Assembly (NCBI GenBank): GCA_017616445.1
Contig: JAFZYE010000079.1
Span: 1 to 63,624, forward strand
Origin: Bacteroidaceae bacterium
GTDB lineage: Bacteria; Bacteroidota; Bacteroidia; Bacteroidales; Bacteroidaceae
DNA: 63,624 nt
Direction: 5' to 3'
Of the stretch, positions 34,858 to 44,751 are shown in pieces. Under the pieces are notes generated by a model. That model did no database searches. It had not been told where the DNA came from and saw only the letters and a program-made list of their open reading frames with translations. Numbering within the stretch: position 1 is the stretch's first letter; each line of letters begins with the position of its first letter. A program made the translations under genes and the position numbers.

Positions 34858-36048
34858 TTATCTTTTCTTTCTTCCTAAGATATCTCCAATACCATCCATG
34901 TCGAAAGCAAGCGAGAAGCGTAAGGTCTGGTCAAGAGGGTTGCTCTGTGAGGCAGAGATGATGTAGCCTGCATCGATAGAGAAGACGTTCATCTTAAAGC
35001 CTGCACCTATGGTATAATATTTACGGTTACCCTTGTTCGGGTGCTCGTAGTGGTATCCTGCTCTTAAGAAGAATTGGTTGTTGTAAGCATACTCCACACC
35101 GGCGCTCCATTGGATTTCCTGCATCTCTTCCTTGAAACCTCCAGGAGCATCGCTGAACGACTTGAAGATTCCTGAGATAGGGGAGATGTTGTAATAGCCA
35201 GCATCCATCAACCAACTCGTATAACCAGAATAGTCCTGCTCGTCTGCTCCCGTCTCTTTGATATACTGATCCATCGTAGGACGTGTAGGAACCAACAATT
35301 TGTTGGCATCTGCGCTGATGCTGAAGGTGTTGTACTCGTCGATTGGAATCAATAGAGAAGCTCCCAGACGTAGGTTTGTAGGAATGAACTCACTTGTCGT
35401 ACCTTCGTCGTATGAGATTTTACTACCGATATTGTTGATGTTCAATCCCCATCCTAACTGGCATTCACGGTTTCCAAGGTTCAGGTATCCGTTGTGATAC
35501 ATTGCCAGATCGGCAGCGAAGGCAGAACCTGGAGTCAGGTCGTCCATCTGTCCCATGTTGGAATAGATGTAGCGCAAACCAACCGCAGCAGAGAATGTTT
35601 CACTCAGCATGCGTGAGTATGCAACATCTACAGCCATCTCGTAGGGTTTCAGTATCTCTTCCGTTCCGTAAACCTGTACCTCGCCCAATGAGAAGTAACG
35701 TAATGAACCACTGAGTGCATCGTAGTTACCGATACGATAGTAGCCTGTTACGTTGGCAAGGTCGATATCATTTACAATCTGACGCAACCAAGGAGTATAG
35801 TTCAAAGAAACACCAGAACGGCTGATGGTGAATGGATACTTTGCTGGGTTCCAGTATTGTGAGTTGACATCTGGGTCCGTTGCTGCACCGACATCACCCA
35901 AACCTCCAGCACGAGCATCTGGGGCTATTGCCAAAGAGGTGACACCATGATATACAGGGTTGAATTGATTCTTTGAATCCTGTGCTTGTGTTGTGGCACA
36001 AAATGCAACATTCAAAATGCTAAATGCAATGAATAGTCTTTTGATCAT
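34858..36048 (-). CDS. porV: Type IX secretion outer-membrane protein PorV
   Basis: 396 residues from ATG 36048, chosen because it opens the signal peptide IKRLFIAFSILNVAFCATTQA. PorV is an outer-membrane barrel of the FadL type that shuttles type IX cargo to the attachment complex with PorU. Typical features are VTSLAIAPDARAGGLGDVGA and QYWNPAKYPF near the start, and a terminal barrel strand (QTLRFSLAFDMDGIGD). It lies 84 bp after porU in the same direction, the order known from Porphyromonas and Prevotella. No gld/por core genes such as porK-N are in the window. Confidence 0.92.
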   Translation of the reverse strand: MIKRLFIAFSILNVAFCATTQAQDSKNQFNPVYHGVTSLAIAPDARAGGLGDVGAATDPDVNSQYWNPAKYPFTISRSGVSLNYTPWLRQIVNDIDLANVTGYYRIGNYDALSGSLRYFSLGEVQVYGTEEILKPYEMAVDVAYSRMLSETFSAAVGLRYIYSNMGQMDDLTPGSAFAADLAMYHNGYLNLGNRECQLGWGLNINNIGSKISYDEGTTSEFIPTNLRLGASLLIPIDEYNTFSISADANKLLVPTRPTMDQYIKETGADEQDYSGYTSWLMDAGYYNISPISGIFKSFSDAPGGFKEEMQEIQWSAGVEYAYNNQFFLRAGYHYEHPNKGNRKYYTIGAGFKMNVFSIDAGYIISASQSNPLDQTLRFSLAFDMDGIGDILGRKKR

Positions 36049-36132
36049 ATACTTGTTTTTTTCTGTTCTTTCCATGAGGTGAATAGCAGAGCTACACCTT
36101 TTATTATATATAATAACTCAAAAAGTCTCTTT

Positions 36133-39100
36133 TTATTGTGCTACGACCATAAACTTTTTTGAATCTGAAGCCTGAGCACCATTTGAGGTAGAGATGCTTG
36201 CCTTACAGATATACACTCCTGGTTGCAGGTGTCCGTTGGCCCCGTTCAGGTTGCAGGTGTAAGTATAGTAGTTGGAATCGCTGGCTCCTGTCTCCTTGCC
36301 GTTCCACACCTCTCTACCCGTCATATCGAAGATTCGTACATCGATATTCAGGGCTGAGTTCGGACGGTCGTTTTCAATAATCAGCGTTAATTCGTTGTTG
36401 CGAACGGGCCCCTTAATCTGTAGACTGAGTAAATTAGGCTTGAGGCCTTGTCGTACGTCGAATTCAACTTCGAGTGTTGAAGGATTGTTCAAGACATCCC
36501 ATGCACGGAACAAGAGTTTGTGCTTACCTGTCGATAATTCCGGTAAAGAGCAATAGACAGAACCTGTAGTCCATGTACCTGTCTCGTATTTGAAGGTGCG
36601 GTTGAGGTCAAATGTCATATTGGGGTCGTTGTCAACGATGACGGTAATCTCATGTCCGATACCGCTACCTGTTGTGTTGATACCGTTCTTGTCTTGTATT
36701 ACTCCGATGAAATATGGAGTTTCGTGCATCGTTACAGATGACGATTGCAATACGTTGCTGATGATGGAGTCGGTTGTTGATGCGTTAGAGAACTTCTCGC
36801 CGTTCAAGGATGCAACCAACACAGGTCCTTGTAGGTCGTTAGAGATATTCTCGTTTGTTCCTCCAATGGCAAAGTCGTGGAAGGCTCCGTTTGCTTCAAT
36901 TGATTTCTCGGAATTGATGGCGTAGAAGCACATCAAGCCTTTCTCGTCTGAGTAGTTGATGTCGAGCGGAACTGGGAATGTGAAATCGAAACGCCCATTC
37001 TTGATAGAGTCGCTTCCCGTAAACAGCGTTCGGGTTCGTGCGTAGAACTGGAATGGGGTCACATCCTCGCCTTGGTTGTTGTTACAGGTGACCAGTTCAA
37101 GGTTGTCGAAGACGGTAGGAGAAATGATGCCGTTGAATTCAGGTGCTTCATTCCCGTCTTCGTCCACGATATGTCCTTGTACGGATACGATTGAGCCGGC
37201 ACTGATGGTTTGTATGGTTTCATCGTTGATGTTAGTATCATTGATCTTGTCGACTTTTACCTTGTATGTAGGAATAGGTAATGAGATGGCGGGGTCGCCA
37301 ATCAAAACATAATGTACCTTGTTGAGTGAATCACGATGTGACATGGCTCCATTTCCAATCAGGTCGCATTTCGATTGTGCAAGTGCCTCACCCAATGTGT
37401 ATTGTCTTCCTGTCTCTTTCTGAGACAGCACATGTCGCATAAAGGCGAGGTTGATTTTGCTGTTTTGTGCCGCATAAACGGTTCTGGTTGTAGTCACCAT
37501 ACCAACAGCAGCACCTTTGGGGTTTTGCAAAGCTGTGGTTGCAATGTTCTCAACACTCATGTCGAAAGGTGTGATGTCGCAAGCTGCGATAAACCACAGA
37601 GGCAGATGTGGGAAACTCCATTCCTCAAAGTCGGAACGTTTCAGCACTTGCTCGTGCGACAGCATTCTGGCAGAGCCGTGACCTGTGTAGTTCATGATGA
37701 GTGCACCCTCTTCCATCTGGTTCATGATGTCTTTTGCGGCTCCAGGATAAGAGTGCCCTGCTCCGCTTTCTTCTCTGTTGTATGAATCCCAGTAGATTTT
37801 TCTGAGTCGGTAGTCTGGATACAATGTTTCAATCTGTTTTGCTACACCGTCAGCATCTTTCATGTGGGTGTTTGCGTTTCCGTCGTCAGCCATGAAGCAG
37901 ATGGTGTTCTTCCATGTGCCTGCCTGAGAGTTGTTGATATAGCCAATCAGTTTATCGACTATATTACGGGCTGCATTGGCTGTTGTCACCGTAATACGAC
38001 CTACACCGCAATCGGGTTTGTCCTTGAGCGGTTTGATGCCCTTTGCATCAGCCAGCAAGGTGTAATACTCTTCCAATACATAGCTGTCGGTATGATGTAA
38101 TGAGTTCTCCGACTCGTAGCACAGCAGGTAATCGTCAGGATTGTTCTTGCTCATGGTTGGAGTCTGCATTTTGTTGTCCCACACTCCATCGCCAAACAGA
38201 CAGAGGTTCTTGGGGCGGTCTGAAACTTTCCCTGCCTTGTCGTACAGCATCTTCATGAAGCGTCTATATGCTGTTGCATCAGGCGTTCCTGATGAGAATT
38301 CGTTGTAAATTTCATCTGCCCTTACAACGACGCATCTGATACTGTCGTACTGAGTATGAGCGTCAGCCAAACGTTGTGCTTGTGCTGTTAACTTATTGCT
38401 TGCTGGCACGATAATCACCAAGTCGATATTGCTGAGTGCATGCAGGTCCTGATTCTTGATGCTTCCTACAATCTCAGGTTCAGGGAAGGTCGCATTGGTA
38501 TTGACTGCCACATATTCTTTCTTTTGTGAGTCCTGATCTGTGTTGACGATATACTTGCCGTTTTCAAGTGTACCTGCGATTTCGCAGATCTGATCTGGAG
38601 CCACACACCAAACGCGTGTGTTTTCGTTCGCACCGCTGATGGCATATTTCTTTGATGAAGAGGAGTCTGCTGAGCGGAATGCCAGGTAGTTGCTACCTGT
38701 GAGATCCAATTTGCGTGTGTAGAACCCCATGATGTAATCCAAGTATCCTGAGATACCTGTATCTCTGGTATGGAGGAGTGTAATCGTAGATGATTCTGTC
38801 AGGTTTTTAGTAAAGGTGAACGAGCGGTTGATAAGCACACCGTATTCATATTCTGCCAGATTTCGGATGGTAACCTGTGAGAATGTTGTGCTGTCAGCCG
38901 ACACGGTTAATTTGGAGCCGTTTGTGCTCACAAACTGTATATTCAGACTTACAGAAGGTGCGGCTATGCCTTTGGTCGATAGGGTATAGCTCTTCTTGTT
39001 GCCGTTCTGGTAGTTTTCGCTTCCAAAGAAAGCACGGCCGGAGTTGAGAATGCTGATTTCGTCCTTTTCGATGATGAAATGCTCAGGGAACGTGGTGGTC

Positions 39101-39585
39101 TCTTCTGGCGCATTCTCCAAAGTGGCACTTACTTTCTCCATTTCGGCAGGTTGACCTTCCGTTTTTTCTGTTACAAAGAAATAGAGGTATGCCGAATATG
39201 GATTGTTGATGCGTGTGAAAACCGTAGGTGACCCTTGTTTGCGTTGCCACTTAATGGTTCCTGGGGTATAAAATAACAATGAACCATCGTTGCGACGCCA
39301 AACAGGAATCTCTGTCAGGTCGTCGTTGATGTTCTCGATATAAGTCTCAGGAAGGATTGGGAGGTTGTATCCGTATAGGCATACTTTCTCCGGATTGTTA
39401 AACCCCATCTTCTGTAGTTTGCTCTTGGTGATGGCGTATACTCCTTCGTTTTTGACACGAATCTTAACCCATTTTCCTGATGCGAGGACAGAATGTGCTG
39501 CATATCTGTCGGCTGCACGGCTTTGTGAAAATGCCTGTAATGCTAAGGCAAACACAAACGCGATTGTTATTATTCGTTTTATCAT
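36133..39585 (-). CDS. porU: Type IX secretion sortase PorU (C25-type cysteine peptidase)
   Basis: 1150 residues. PorU removes the C-terminal signal of type IX cargo at the cell surface and links the cargo to anionic lipopolysaccharide. Signal peptide MIKRIITIAFVFALALQAFS. The gingipain-like domain lies at about 375-770, with the catalytic His636 in NYTGHG and Cys669 in WFIAACD. The C-terminal region has Ig-like beta domains and ends with the LQPGVYICK ... KKFMVVAQ pattern of a type IX C-terminal signal. Length is usual. The gene directly precedes porV. Confidence 0.94.
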   Translation of the reverse strand: MIKRIITIAFVFALALQAFSQSRAADRYAAHSVLASGKWVKIRVKNEGVYAITKSKLQKMGFNNPEKVCLYGYNLPILPETYIENINDDLTEIPVWRRNDGSLLFYTPGTIKWQRKQGSPTVFTRINNPYSAYLYFFVTEKTEGQPAEMEKVSATLENAPEETTTFPEHFIIEKDEISILNSGRAFFGSENYQNGNKKSYTLSTKGIAAPSVSLNIQFVSTNGSKLTVSADSTTFSQVTIRNLAEYEYGVLINRSFTFTKNLTESSTITLLHTRDTGISGYLDYIMGFYTRKLDLTGSNYLAFRSADSSSSKKYAISGANENTRVWCVAPDQICEIAGTLENGKYIVNTDQDSQKKEYVAVNTNATFPEPEIVGSIKNQDLHALSNIDLVIIVPASNKLTAQAQRLADAHTQYDSIRCVVVRADEIYNEFSSGTPDATAYRRFMKMLYDKAGKVSDRPKNLCLFGDGVWDNKMQTPTMSKNNPDDYLLCYESENSLHHTDSYVLEEYYTLLADAKGIKPLKDKPDCGVGRITVTTANAARNIVDKLIGYINNSQAGTWKNTICFMADDGNANTHMKDADGVAKQIETLYPDYRLRKIYWDSYNREESGAGHSYPGAAKDIMNQMEEGALIMNYTGHGSARMLSHEQVLKRSDFEEWSFPHLPLWFIAACDITPFDMSVENIATTALQNPKGAAVGMVTTTRTVYAAQNSKINLAFMRHVLSQKETGRQYTLGEALAQSKCDLIGNGAMSHRDSLNKVHYVLIGDPAISLPIPTYKVKVDKINDTNINDETIQTISAGSIVSVQGHIVDEDGNEAPEFNGIISPTVFDNLELVTCNNNQGEDVTPFQFYARTRTLFTGSDSIKNGRFDFTFPVPLDINYSDEKGLMCFYAINSEKSIEANGAFHDFAIGGTNENISNDLQGPVLVASLNGEKFSNASTTDSIISNVLQSSSVTMHETPYFIGVIQDKNGINTTGSGIGHEITVIVDNDPNMTFDLNRTFKYETGTWTTGSVYCSLPELSTGKHKLLFRAWDVLNNPSTLEVEFDVRQGLKPNLLSLQIKGPVRNNELTLIIENDRPNSALNIDVRIFDMTGREVWNGKETGASDSNYYTYTCNLNGANGHLQPGVYICKASISTSNGAQASDSKKFMVVAQ

Positions 39586-39590
39586 AGTTG

Positions 39591-40205
39591 TTATTTTACA
39601 TTGAAATCTAATAATTTGTTTCCTTCCAGATACCCTTCCAGATGCTGGCCTTCATGTACTGGACCGATTCCTGATGGGGTACCGGTGAAGATGAGGTCGC
39701 CTGTCTTCAGAGTGAAATACTTGCTCACAAATGCGACAATCTTATCGACTGAGTGAATCATATTGCCCGAAAAGCCTGTCTGAACGGTCTTCCCATCGAT
39801 GTCGAGGTGGAAATTCAACTCTTGAATGGCAGGGAGTGTCTCTTTCTTGACGAACTCTCCGATAGCTGCCGAGTTGTCGAACCCCTTACACAATTCCCAA
39901 GGTAGCCCTTTTGAGGTGAGTTGGTCTTGCAGGTCCCGTGCTGTGAAATCAATACCGACCGTCACCTCGTCATAATAGCGATGTGCAAATCGTTCTGAGA
40001 TGTTCTTCCCTACGTGGCAAATCTTCACGACAATCTCTATCTCGTGGTCGAACCGATTGGCAAAGCTGGGAATGAAGAAGGGACGTCCTCGGGTCAGCAA
40101 AGCTGAATCGGGTTTCGAGAAAATCACAGGGTCTTGTAATAATAACGTGTGATTCATCTCTTTATTGTGTCCGGCATAATTCATGCCGACTGCAAGTATC
40201 TTCAT
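39591..40205 (-). CDS. Fumarylacetoacetate hydrolase family protein
   Basis: 204 residues, a single FAH domain. The acidic metal ligands are visible in FDHEIEIVVKI and GIDFTARDLQ, with the later VGMNYAGH-type start (here AVGMNYAGHNKEM) and GDLIFTGTPSGIGPV. Members include acylpyruvases and oxaloacetate tautomerases acting on 2-keto acids. The exact substrate cannot be told. It sits 5 bp before porU and 15 bp after rseP, within a housekeeping operon. Confidence 0.9.
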   Translation of the reverse strand: MKILAVGMNYAGHNKEMNHTLLLQDPVIFSKPDSALLTRGRPFFIPSFANRFDHEIEIVVKICHVGKNISERFAHRYYDEVTVGIDFTARDLQDQLTSKGLPWELCKGFDNSAAIGEFVKKETLPAIQELNFHLDIDGKTVQTGFSGNMIHSVDKIVAFVSKYFTLKTGDLIFTGTPSGIGPVHEGQHLEGYLEGNKLLDFNVK

Positions 40206-40220
40206 GTTCGCTCGAATGGT

Positions 40221-41765
40221 TTATAATCCTAATAGTCTCGATATATCGTTCCAAGTGGCCAGAATCAGCAGACCAATCAGTATGGCAAAGCCTACGTATT
40301 GAGCTTTCTCCAATACTTTGTCGCTTGGTTTTCTGCGTGTCACGATTTCATAGATGGCAAAGATGGCATGTCCGCCGTCGAGGGCAGGAATCGGTAGTAC
40401 GTTCATCACACCCAGAGCGATTGACAGCAAGGCGGTCAACAGCCAGAATTTTTGCCAATCCCATGTTTCGGGGAAGATGTTGGTGATACCGATGACACCC
40501 GAAACACTCTTGGCTCCTTGAGCTGAGAAGAGGTATTTCAGGTCATTCACGTAGTTGCAGAGTTTCTCCCATCCTGACGAGATGCCGGCAGGGATACATT
40601 CCAGTAATCCATATTCTTGGGTCGTGATGTCGTATTTGGGTGCTGGGTTCGAAAAGCCCAACGTGAACTCTTGGGTCAATACGGGTTTCAATGTGTCTTG
40701 GTTGTTGACGACTAAGGTCACACTACGCAGCTTCAAACTGTCTGCTGCGGTTGAGTTCTCTGTGAGCGAACCTTTCATGGCTGCCAGCTGATACACCAAG
40801 TCGTTGAAGTCGTTCAGTTTTTCTCCATTCAGTTCCGTGATGACATCTCCGACTTTCAGTCCTGCTGTTTCTGCTGGCGATCCAGGGATGATGCTGTCGA
40901 TATTAAACGGAATGAGAATATCCATATAGGGTGGATTGCTTTGCGCCATTTCGAGCATGTTCATCTCTTCTGGCATCTTGATGGCCACCTCCTGACCTTC
41001 ACGAAGCACGGTCACCTCTTTCGAATTGGAGATGTCGCGAAGCACGTTGATGCTCCAGGTCTTTACTTCTTTCCCATCTGTCTTGATGACCACATCACCG
41101 TCCTTGAATCCGTCTGCTTTCGCTGCGGTGCTGAACTTCATACCATTGGTGATGTCGGTTGGTTTCACGTAACTCTCACCCCAAGTGAAGAGTACGGCCA
41201 TATAGATGACGAAGGCGGTGATGAAGTTGACGATGATACCGCCAAGCATCACCAGCAGACGCTGCCAAGCTGGTTTGGTTCGGAACTCCCATGGTTTGGG
41301 GTCGGCACTCAGCTGCTGTTTCGATTCATCAATCATTCCTGAGATATTGACATAACCGCCCAGTGGAAGCCATCCGATACCGTATTCTGTTGCGTATGTC
41401 GGTTGTTTGCTTTCCTCTTCTGCAATCTTCTCCAGTCCATGTTCCCATTTGCAGAATTCTACCTTCCCTTTGCTGATGCTCGCAACAGAGTAAGCGCTTG
41501 CTTTGTAGTCGGGCTGTGCTGACGAGTCTTCAGATTTGACCGTCGTATATTTCGTGTATTTCAACAGCGATATCTTCCCTTGACGATAGGTCAGGAAGGC
41601 AAACTGAGGACGTGGGGTCATGATGGGGAAGTCAAAAAAGAGATAGAATTTCTCGACTCTGATTTTGAAGAGTTTCGCAAAAAGGAAGTGTCCGCCTTCA
41701 TGCAGTATGATGAGCAAGCTGAATGCTGCTACGACTTGTGCGATTTTGATTAATACGATGTCCAT
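40221..41765 (-). CDS. rseP: RIP metalloprotease RseP (site-2 protease)
   Basis: 514 residues. An inner-membrane zinc protease that cuts transmembrane anti-sigma factors or signal peptides. The HExxH site is HEGGH at 22-26 in the first helix. The second catalytic region VMNVLPIPALDGGHAIFAIYE lies near the C-terminus, and a PDZ domain (GSPAETAGLKVGDVITELNG) lies between. About 75 residues inserted after the first helix (from PRPQFAFLTYRQGK to KQPTYATEYGIGWLPLGGY) make it longer than the roughly 450 residues common in the family. It lies between dxr and the FAH gene, a common Bacteroidetes order. Confidence 0.93.
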   Translation of the reverse strand: MDIVLIKIAQVVAAFSLLIILHEGGHFLFAKLFKIRVEKFYLFFDFPIMTPRPQFAFLTYRQGKISLLKYTKYTTVKSEDSSAQPDYKASAYSVASISKGKVEFCKWEHGLEKIAEEESKQPTYATEYGIGWLPLGGYVNISGMIDESKQQLSADPKPWEFRTKPAWQRLLVMLGGIIVNFITAFVIYMAVLFTWGESYVKPTDITNGMKFSTAAKADGFKDGDVVIKTDGKEVKTWSINVLRDISNSKEVTVLREGQEVAIKMPEEMNMLEMAQSNPPYMDILIPFNIDSIIPGSPAETAGLKVGDVITELNGEKLNDFNDLVYQLAAMKGSLTENSTAADSLKLRSVTLVVNNQDTLKPVLTQEFTLGFSNPAPKYDITTQEYGLLECIPAGISSGWEKLCNYVNDLKYLFSAQGAKSVSGVIGITNIFPETWDWQKFWLLTALLSIALGVMNVLPIPALDGGHAIFAIYEIVTRRKPSDKVLEKAQYVGFAILIGLLILATWNDISRLLGL

Positions 41766-41771
41766 GGGTGT

Positions 41772-42920
41772 TTACAATAGTGTTTTAGCGTATTCGCGTG
41801 TTTCTTTGTCTGTTAATAAATATGTTTCGAGCGAGGAGTCGTTTGAGAAGGCAATATGACTCATCGACTGCTCGATAATCTCGCTGATTCTGTTGAACGA
41901 AATCTTGTCATCGATGAAGGCGCGGTTGGCAATCTCGTTGGCTGCATTCACGATACAAGGCATGTTTCCGCCTTTGTCCAATGCTTCGTAAGCGAGTGCC
42001 AGGCAGCGGAAGCGTTTCACGTCGGGCTGTTCGAACGTCAGGTCTTTCATCTTGAAGAAGTCAACTCGGTCGAACGAGGCCTTCAATCGTTTGGGATAGC
42101 TGAAGGCATACTGAATCGGCAGACGCATATCTGGAACGCCCAATTGTGCTTTCACGGCTCCGTCCTCAAACTGCACCATCGAGTGAATGACCGATTGTGG
42201 ATGAATCACCACCTGAATCTGTTCTGGTTGAACACCAAACAGCCACTTTGCCTCAATCACTTCGAATCCTTTGTTCATCAGCGTTGCTGAGTCGATGGTG
42301 ATTTTAGCTCCCATATTCCATGTGGGATGTGCCAGCGCATGTGCTTTCGTGACATGAACCAACTCTTCGGTCGACATCTTTCTGAACGGTCCTCCGCTGC
42401 AGGTCAGCAGAATCTTCTCGATACGGTTGCCTGGTTCCAGACATTGGAAGATGGCAGAGTGTTCGCTATCGACGGGTAACAAAGGTACTTTGTACTCTGT
42501 AATCAGACGGTTGATGAGTTCGCCTGCAACGACCAGCGTCTCTTTGTTGGCCAGCGCAATCATCTTGCCTGCCTTGATGGCGCTGATGGTAGGACGTAGT
42601 CCTGCGAATCCAACCATCGATGCGAGGACAATATCCACGTTGTCGTCTTCCACAACCTGACAAAGGGCAACTGAGCCTGTGTACACCTTGATGGGCAGGT
42701 CGTTCAATGCGTCCTTTACTTTCTGATAGTATATCTCGTTGGCGATTACCACAGCAGCTGGGTGGTGCTTGCGTGCTTGTTCAATCAGCAAGTCTGCGCT
42801 GTTGTTGGCGGTCAGCACGTGTGCTTCGTAGAGGTGACTTTGTTCTTCTATCACCTCCAGGGCCTGAGTGCCGATAGAGCCTGTTGAGCCTAATATCGCT
42901 ATTCGTTTCTTTTCGTTCAT
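41772..42920 (-). CDS. dxr: 1-deoxy-D-xylulose 5-phosphate reductoisomerase
   Basis: 382 residues. Dxr makes MEP, the first committed isoprenoid intermediate of the non-mevalonate route, and is the target of fosmidomycin. The NADPH site GSTGSIGTQALEVI is at 10-23. ANKETLVVAG, the metal and substrate loop PVDSEHSAIFQCL, SGGPFRK and HPTWNMGAKITIDSATLMNK are all standard. It overlaps rimM by 4 bp (ATGA) and ends 6 bp before rseP. Together with ispF it shows the MEP pathway is used. Confidence 0.97.
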   Translation of the reverse strand: MNEKKRIAILGSTGSIGTQALEVIEEQSHLYEAHVLTANNSADLLIEQARKHHPAAVVIANEIYYQKVKDALNDLPIKVYTGSVALCQVVEDDNVDIVLASMVGFAGLRPTISAIKAGKMIALANKETLVVAGELINRLITEYKVPLLPVDSEHSAIFQCLEPGNRIEKILLTCSGGPFRKMSTEELVHVTKAHALAHPTWNMGAKITIDSATLMNKGFEVIEAKWLFGVQPEQIQVVIHPQSVIHSMVQFEDGAVKAQLGVPDMRLPIQYAFSYPKRLKASFDRVDFFKMKDLTFEQPDVKRFRCLALAYEALDKGGNMPCIVNAANEIANRAFIDDKISFNRISEIIEQSMSHIAFSNDSSLETYLLTDKETREYAKTLL

Positions 42921-43435
42921 AAGTCTAATAAACCTTCAGGTAGGTTCATCTCTATGGTTTTGTTTTGATGATTGATTGCTGTAATGAAGTCATCATGGGC
43001 AGGTATCAGTACGGATGAGGTGGCGGTCTCTACCTCGAAGAGCCAGTTCTCGGTCTGGTCGTCAATGCCTGTGATTCTGCCGATTGTATGCCCGTCTGTA
43101 TCGGTGAGGGTGAATCCGATGAAGTAGTTGAGCGACACTTCTTCGGCAGCGCCTTCCTCGATATATTTGTTTTCGAAGTACACCTCACTCCCCAGAAGCC
43201 TTTGTGCCTGCTCCACTGAGTCGATGTCTTCGAACTTCATCAGGGCTGACGAGTCGTTCTTGAATCGGTATTCCTCGATAAAGAAAGGTACCAGAATGCC
43301 GTCAACCTCACAGATGAGGTAGGGGCACTCCACACGGTCGAAGATGTCGTCCTCGAAGTTGAAGACTACCTCTCCCTTGAGCCCGTGGGCTTTGGTGATG
43401 CGACCAATCCGATATGTGTTCTCTTTCTTTATCAT
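42917..43435 (-). CDS. rimM: Ribosome maturation factor RimM
   Basis: 172 residues. RimM helps assemble the head of the 30S subunit by binding S19. The N-terminal RimM domain begins YRIGRITKAHGLKGEVVF and the C-terminal PRC-barrel holds TDTDGHTIGRITGIDDQ and ending VLIPAHDDFI. It is 8 bp after murA and overlaps dxr by 4 bp, so it belongs to the same operon. Here it is not next to trmD or rpsP, its usual neighbours in many other phyla. Confidence 0.93.
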   Translation of the reverse strand: MIKKENTYRIGRITKAHGLKGEVVFNFEDDIFDRVECPYLICEVDGILVPFFIEEYRFKNDSSALMKFEDIDSVEQAQRLLGSEVYFENKYIEEGAAEEVSLNYFIGFTLTDTDGHTIGRITGIDDQTENWLFEVETATSSVLIPAHDDFITAINHQNKTIEMNLPEGLLDL

Positions 43436-43443
43436 CTCCTTTT

Positions 43444-44751
43444 CTAATCCTCTCTGCTGATTTTTGCTCCGAGGGCATTCAGACGTCCTTCGATGTTCTC
43501 GTATCCTCGGTCAATCTGCTCGATGTTGCTGATGCGGCTGGTTCCGTCGGCACTCAGCGCTGCGATGAGCAGGGCGATACCTGCACGGATATCGGGCGAC
43601 GACATGCGTGAGCCTTTCAGCTTGAAACGGTGGTCATGTCCTACGACAACAGCTCTGTGGGGGTCGCAGAGGATAATCTGAGCACCCATGTCGATGAGTT
43701 TATCTACGAAGAACAGACGGCTCTCGAACATCTTCTGGTGGATGAGTACCGATCCTTTGGCCTGGGTGGCTACCACGAGCAACACACTGAGAAGGTCAGG
43801 TGTCAGTCCGGGCCAAGGTGCATCGGAGAACGACATGATGCTTCCGTCGATGAACGAGCCCACCTCATAGCTTTCGTGGTGGGGTATGTGGATGTCATCT
43901 CCCTTACGCTCAATGGTGATACCCATTCGTGAGAATACATCGGGTATGATGCCGAGGTTCTCGTACGACACGTTCTTGATGGTGATATCGCCCCCTGTCA
44001 TAGCGGCCATGCCGATGAACGAACCCACCTCAATCATGTCGGGCAAGACGGTGTGCTCTGTGCCGTGCAACTCTTTTACACCTTCTATGGTAAGCAGGTT
44101 CGAGGCAATTCCGCTAATCTTGGCTCCCATCCTGTTGAGCATCTTGCACAACTGTTGGATGTAGGGCTCACATGCTGCATTGTAGATTTGTGTGGTTCCT
44201 TCCGCCAATACGGCTGCCATGATGATGTTGGCTGTACCAGTCACAGAGGCTTCGTCCAACAGCATGTATTTGCCGTGTAGCTGCTGAGCCGAGATTTCAA
44301 AGATGCCACGCTTTTCGTTATAGGTGAATTCAGCACCCAGTTCGCTGATACCGAGGAAGTGGGTGTCGAGTCGGCGTCTGCCAATCTTATCACCTCCTGG
44401 TTTCGCTACACATGCCTTATGGAACCTGCCAAGCAATGGACCAAGCAACAGAACCGAACCACGTAATGAGGCGCAAAGGTTGATGAATTCATCGCTCTGC
44501 AGATAGTTCATGTTGAGTTCGCCTGCTTGGAATGTCCAGGAGTGTTTACCCAGACAGCGTACACCCACACCCATCTTCTCCATCAGGTTGATGAGGGTGT
44601 TCACATCGAGGATGCTGGGTACGTTGGTGATGGTGACGGGCTCGCTGGTGAGCAGGGTTGCACAGATCACCTCCAGCGCCTCGTTCTTGGCACCTTGGGG
44701 TGTGATCTCACCTGTCAGCGTGTGTCCTCCTTCTATGACGAATGTAGCCAT
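43444..44751 (-). CDS. murA: UDP-N-acetylglucosamine 1-carboxyvinyltransferase, Asp-type active site
   Basis: 435 residues. MurA transfers enolpyruvate to UDP-GlcNAc, the first step of peptidoglycan precursor synthesis. GAKNEALEVICATLL at the start and the inside-out alpha/beta barrel repeats are typical. The active-site loop reads KPGGDKIGRRRLDTH: Asp121 stands where most MurA proteins have the Cys that fosfomycin alkylates. A Cys-to-Asp change is known to give intrinsic fosfomycin resistance in other bacteria. It starts directly at the DUF4290 stop (TAAATG junction) and is followed by rimM. Confidence 0.95.
   Translation of the reverse strand: MATFVIEGGHTLTGEITPQGAKNEALEVICATLLTSEPVTITNVPSILDVNTLINLMEKMGVGVRCLGKHSWTFQAGELNMNYLQSDEFINLCASLRGSVLLLGPLLGRFHKACVAKPGGDKIGRRRLDTHFLGISELGAEFTYNEKRGIFEISAQQLHGKYMLLDEASVTGTANIIMAAVLAEGTTQIYNAACEPYIQQLCKMLNRMGAKISGIASNLLTIEGVKELHGTEHTVLPDMIEVGSFIGMAAMTGGDITIKNVSYENLGIIPDVFSRMGITIERKGDDIHIPHHESYEVGSFIDGSIMSFSDAPWPGLTPDLLSVLLVVATQAKGSVLIHQKMFESRLFFVDKLIDMGAQIILCDPHRAVVVGHDHRFKLKGSRMSSPDIRAGIALLIAALSADGTSRISNIEQIDRGYENIEGRLNALGAKISRED

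Noticed and set aside
34858-39585. porU-porV as a new secretion system
   Set aside because: They match the known type IX pair, including order and catalytic residues.
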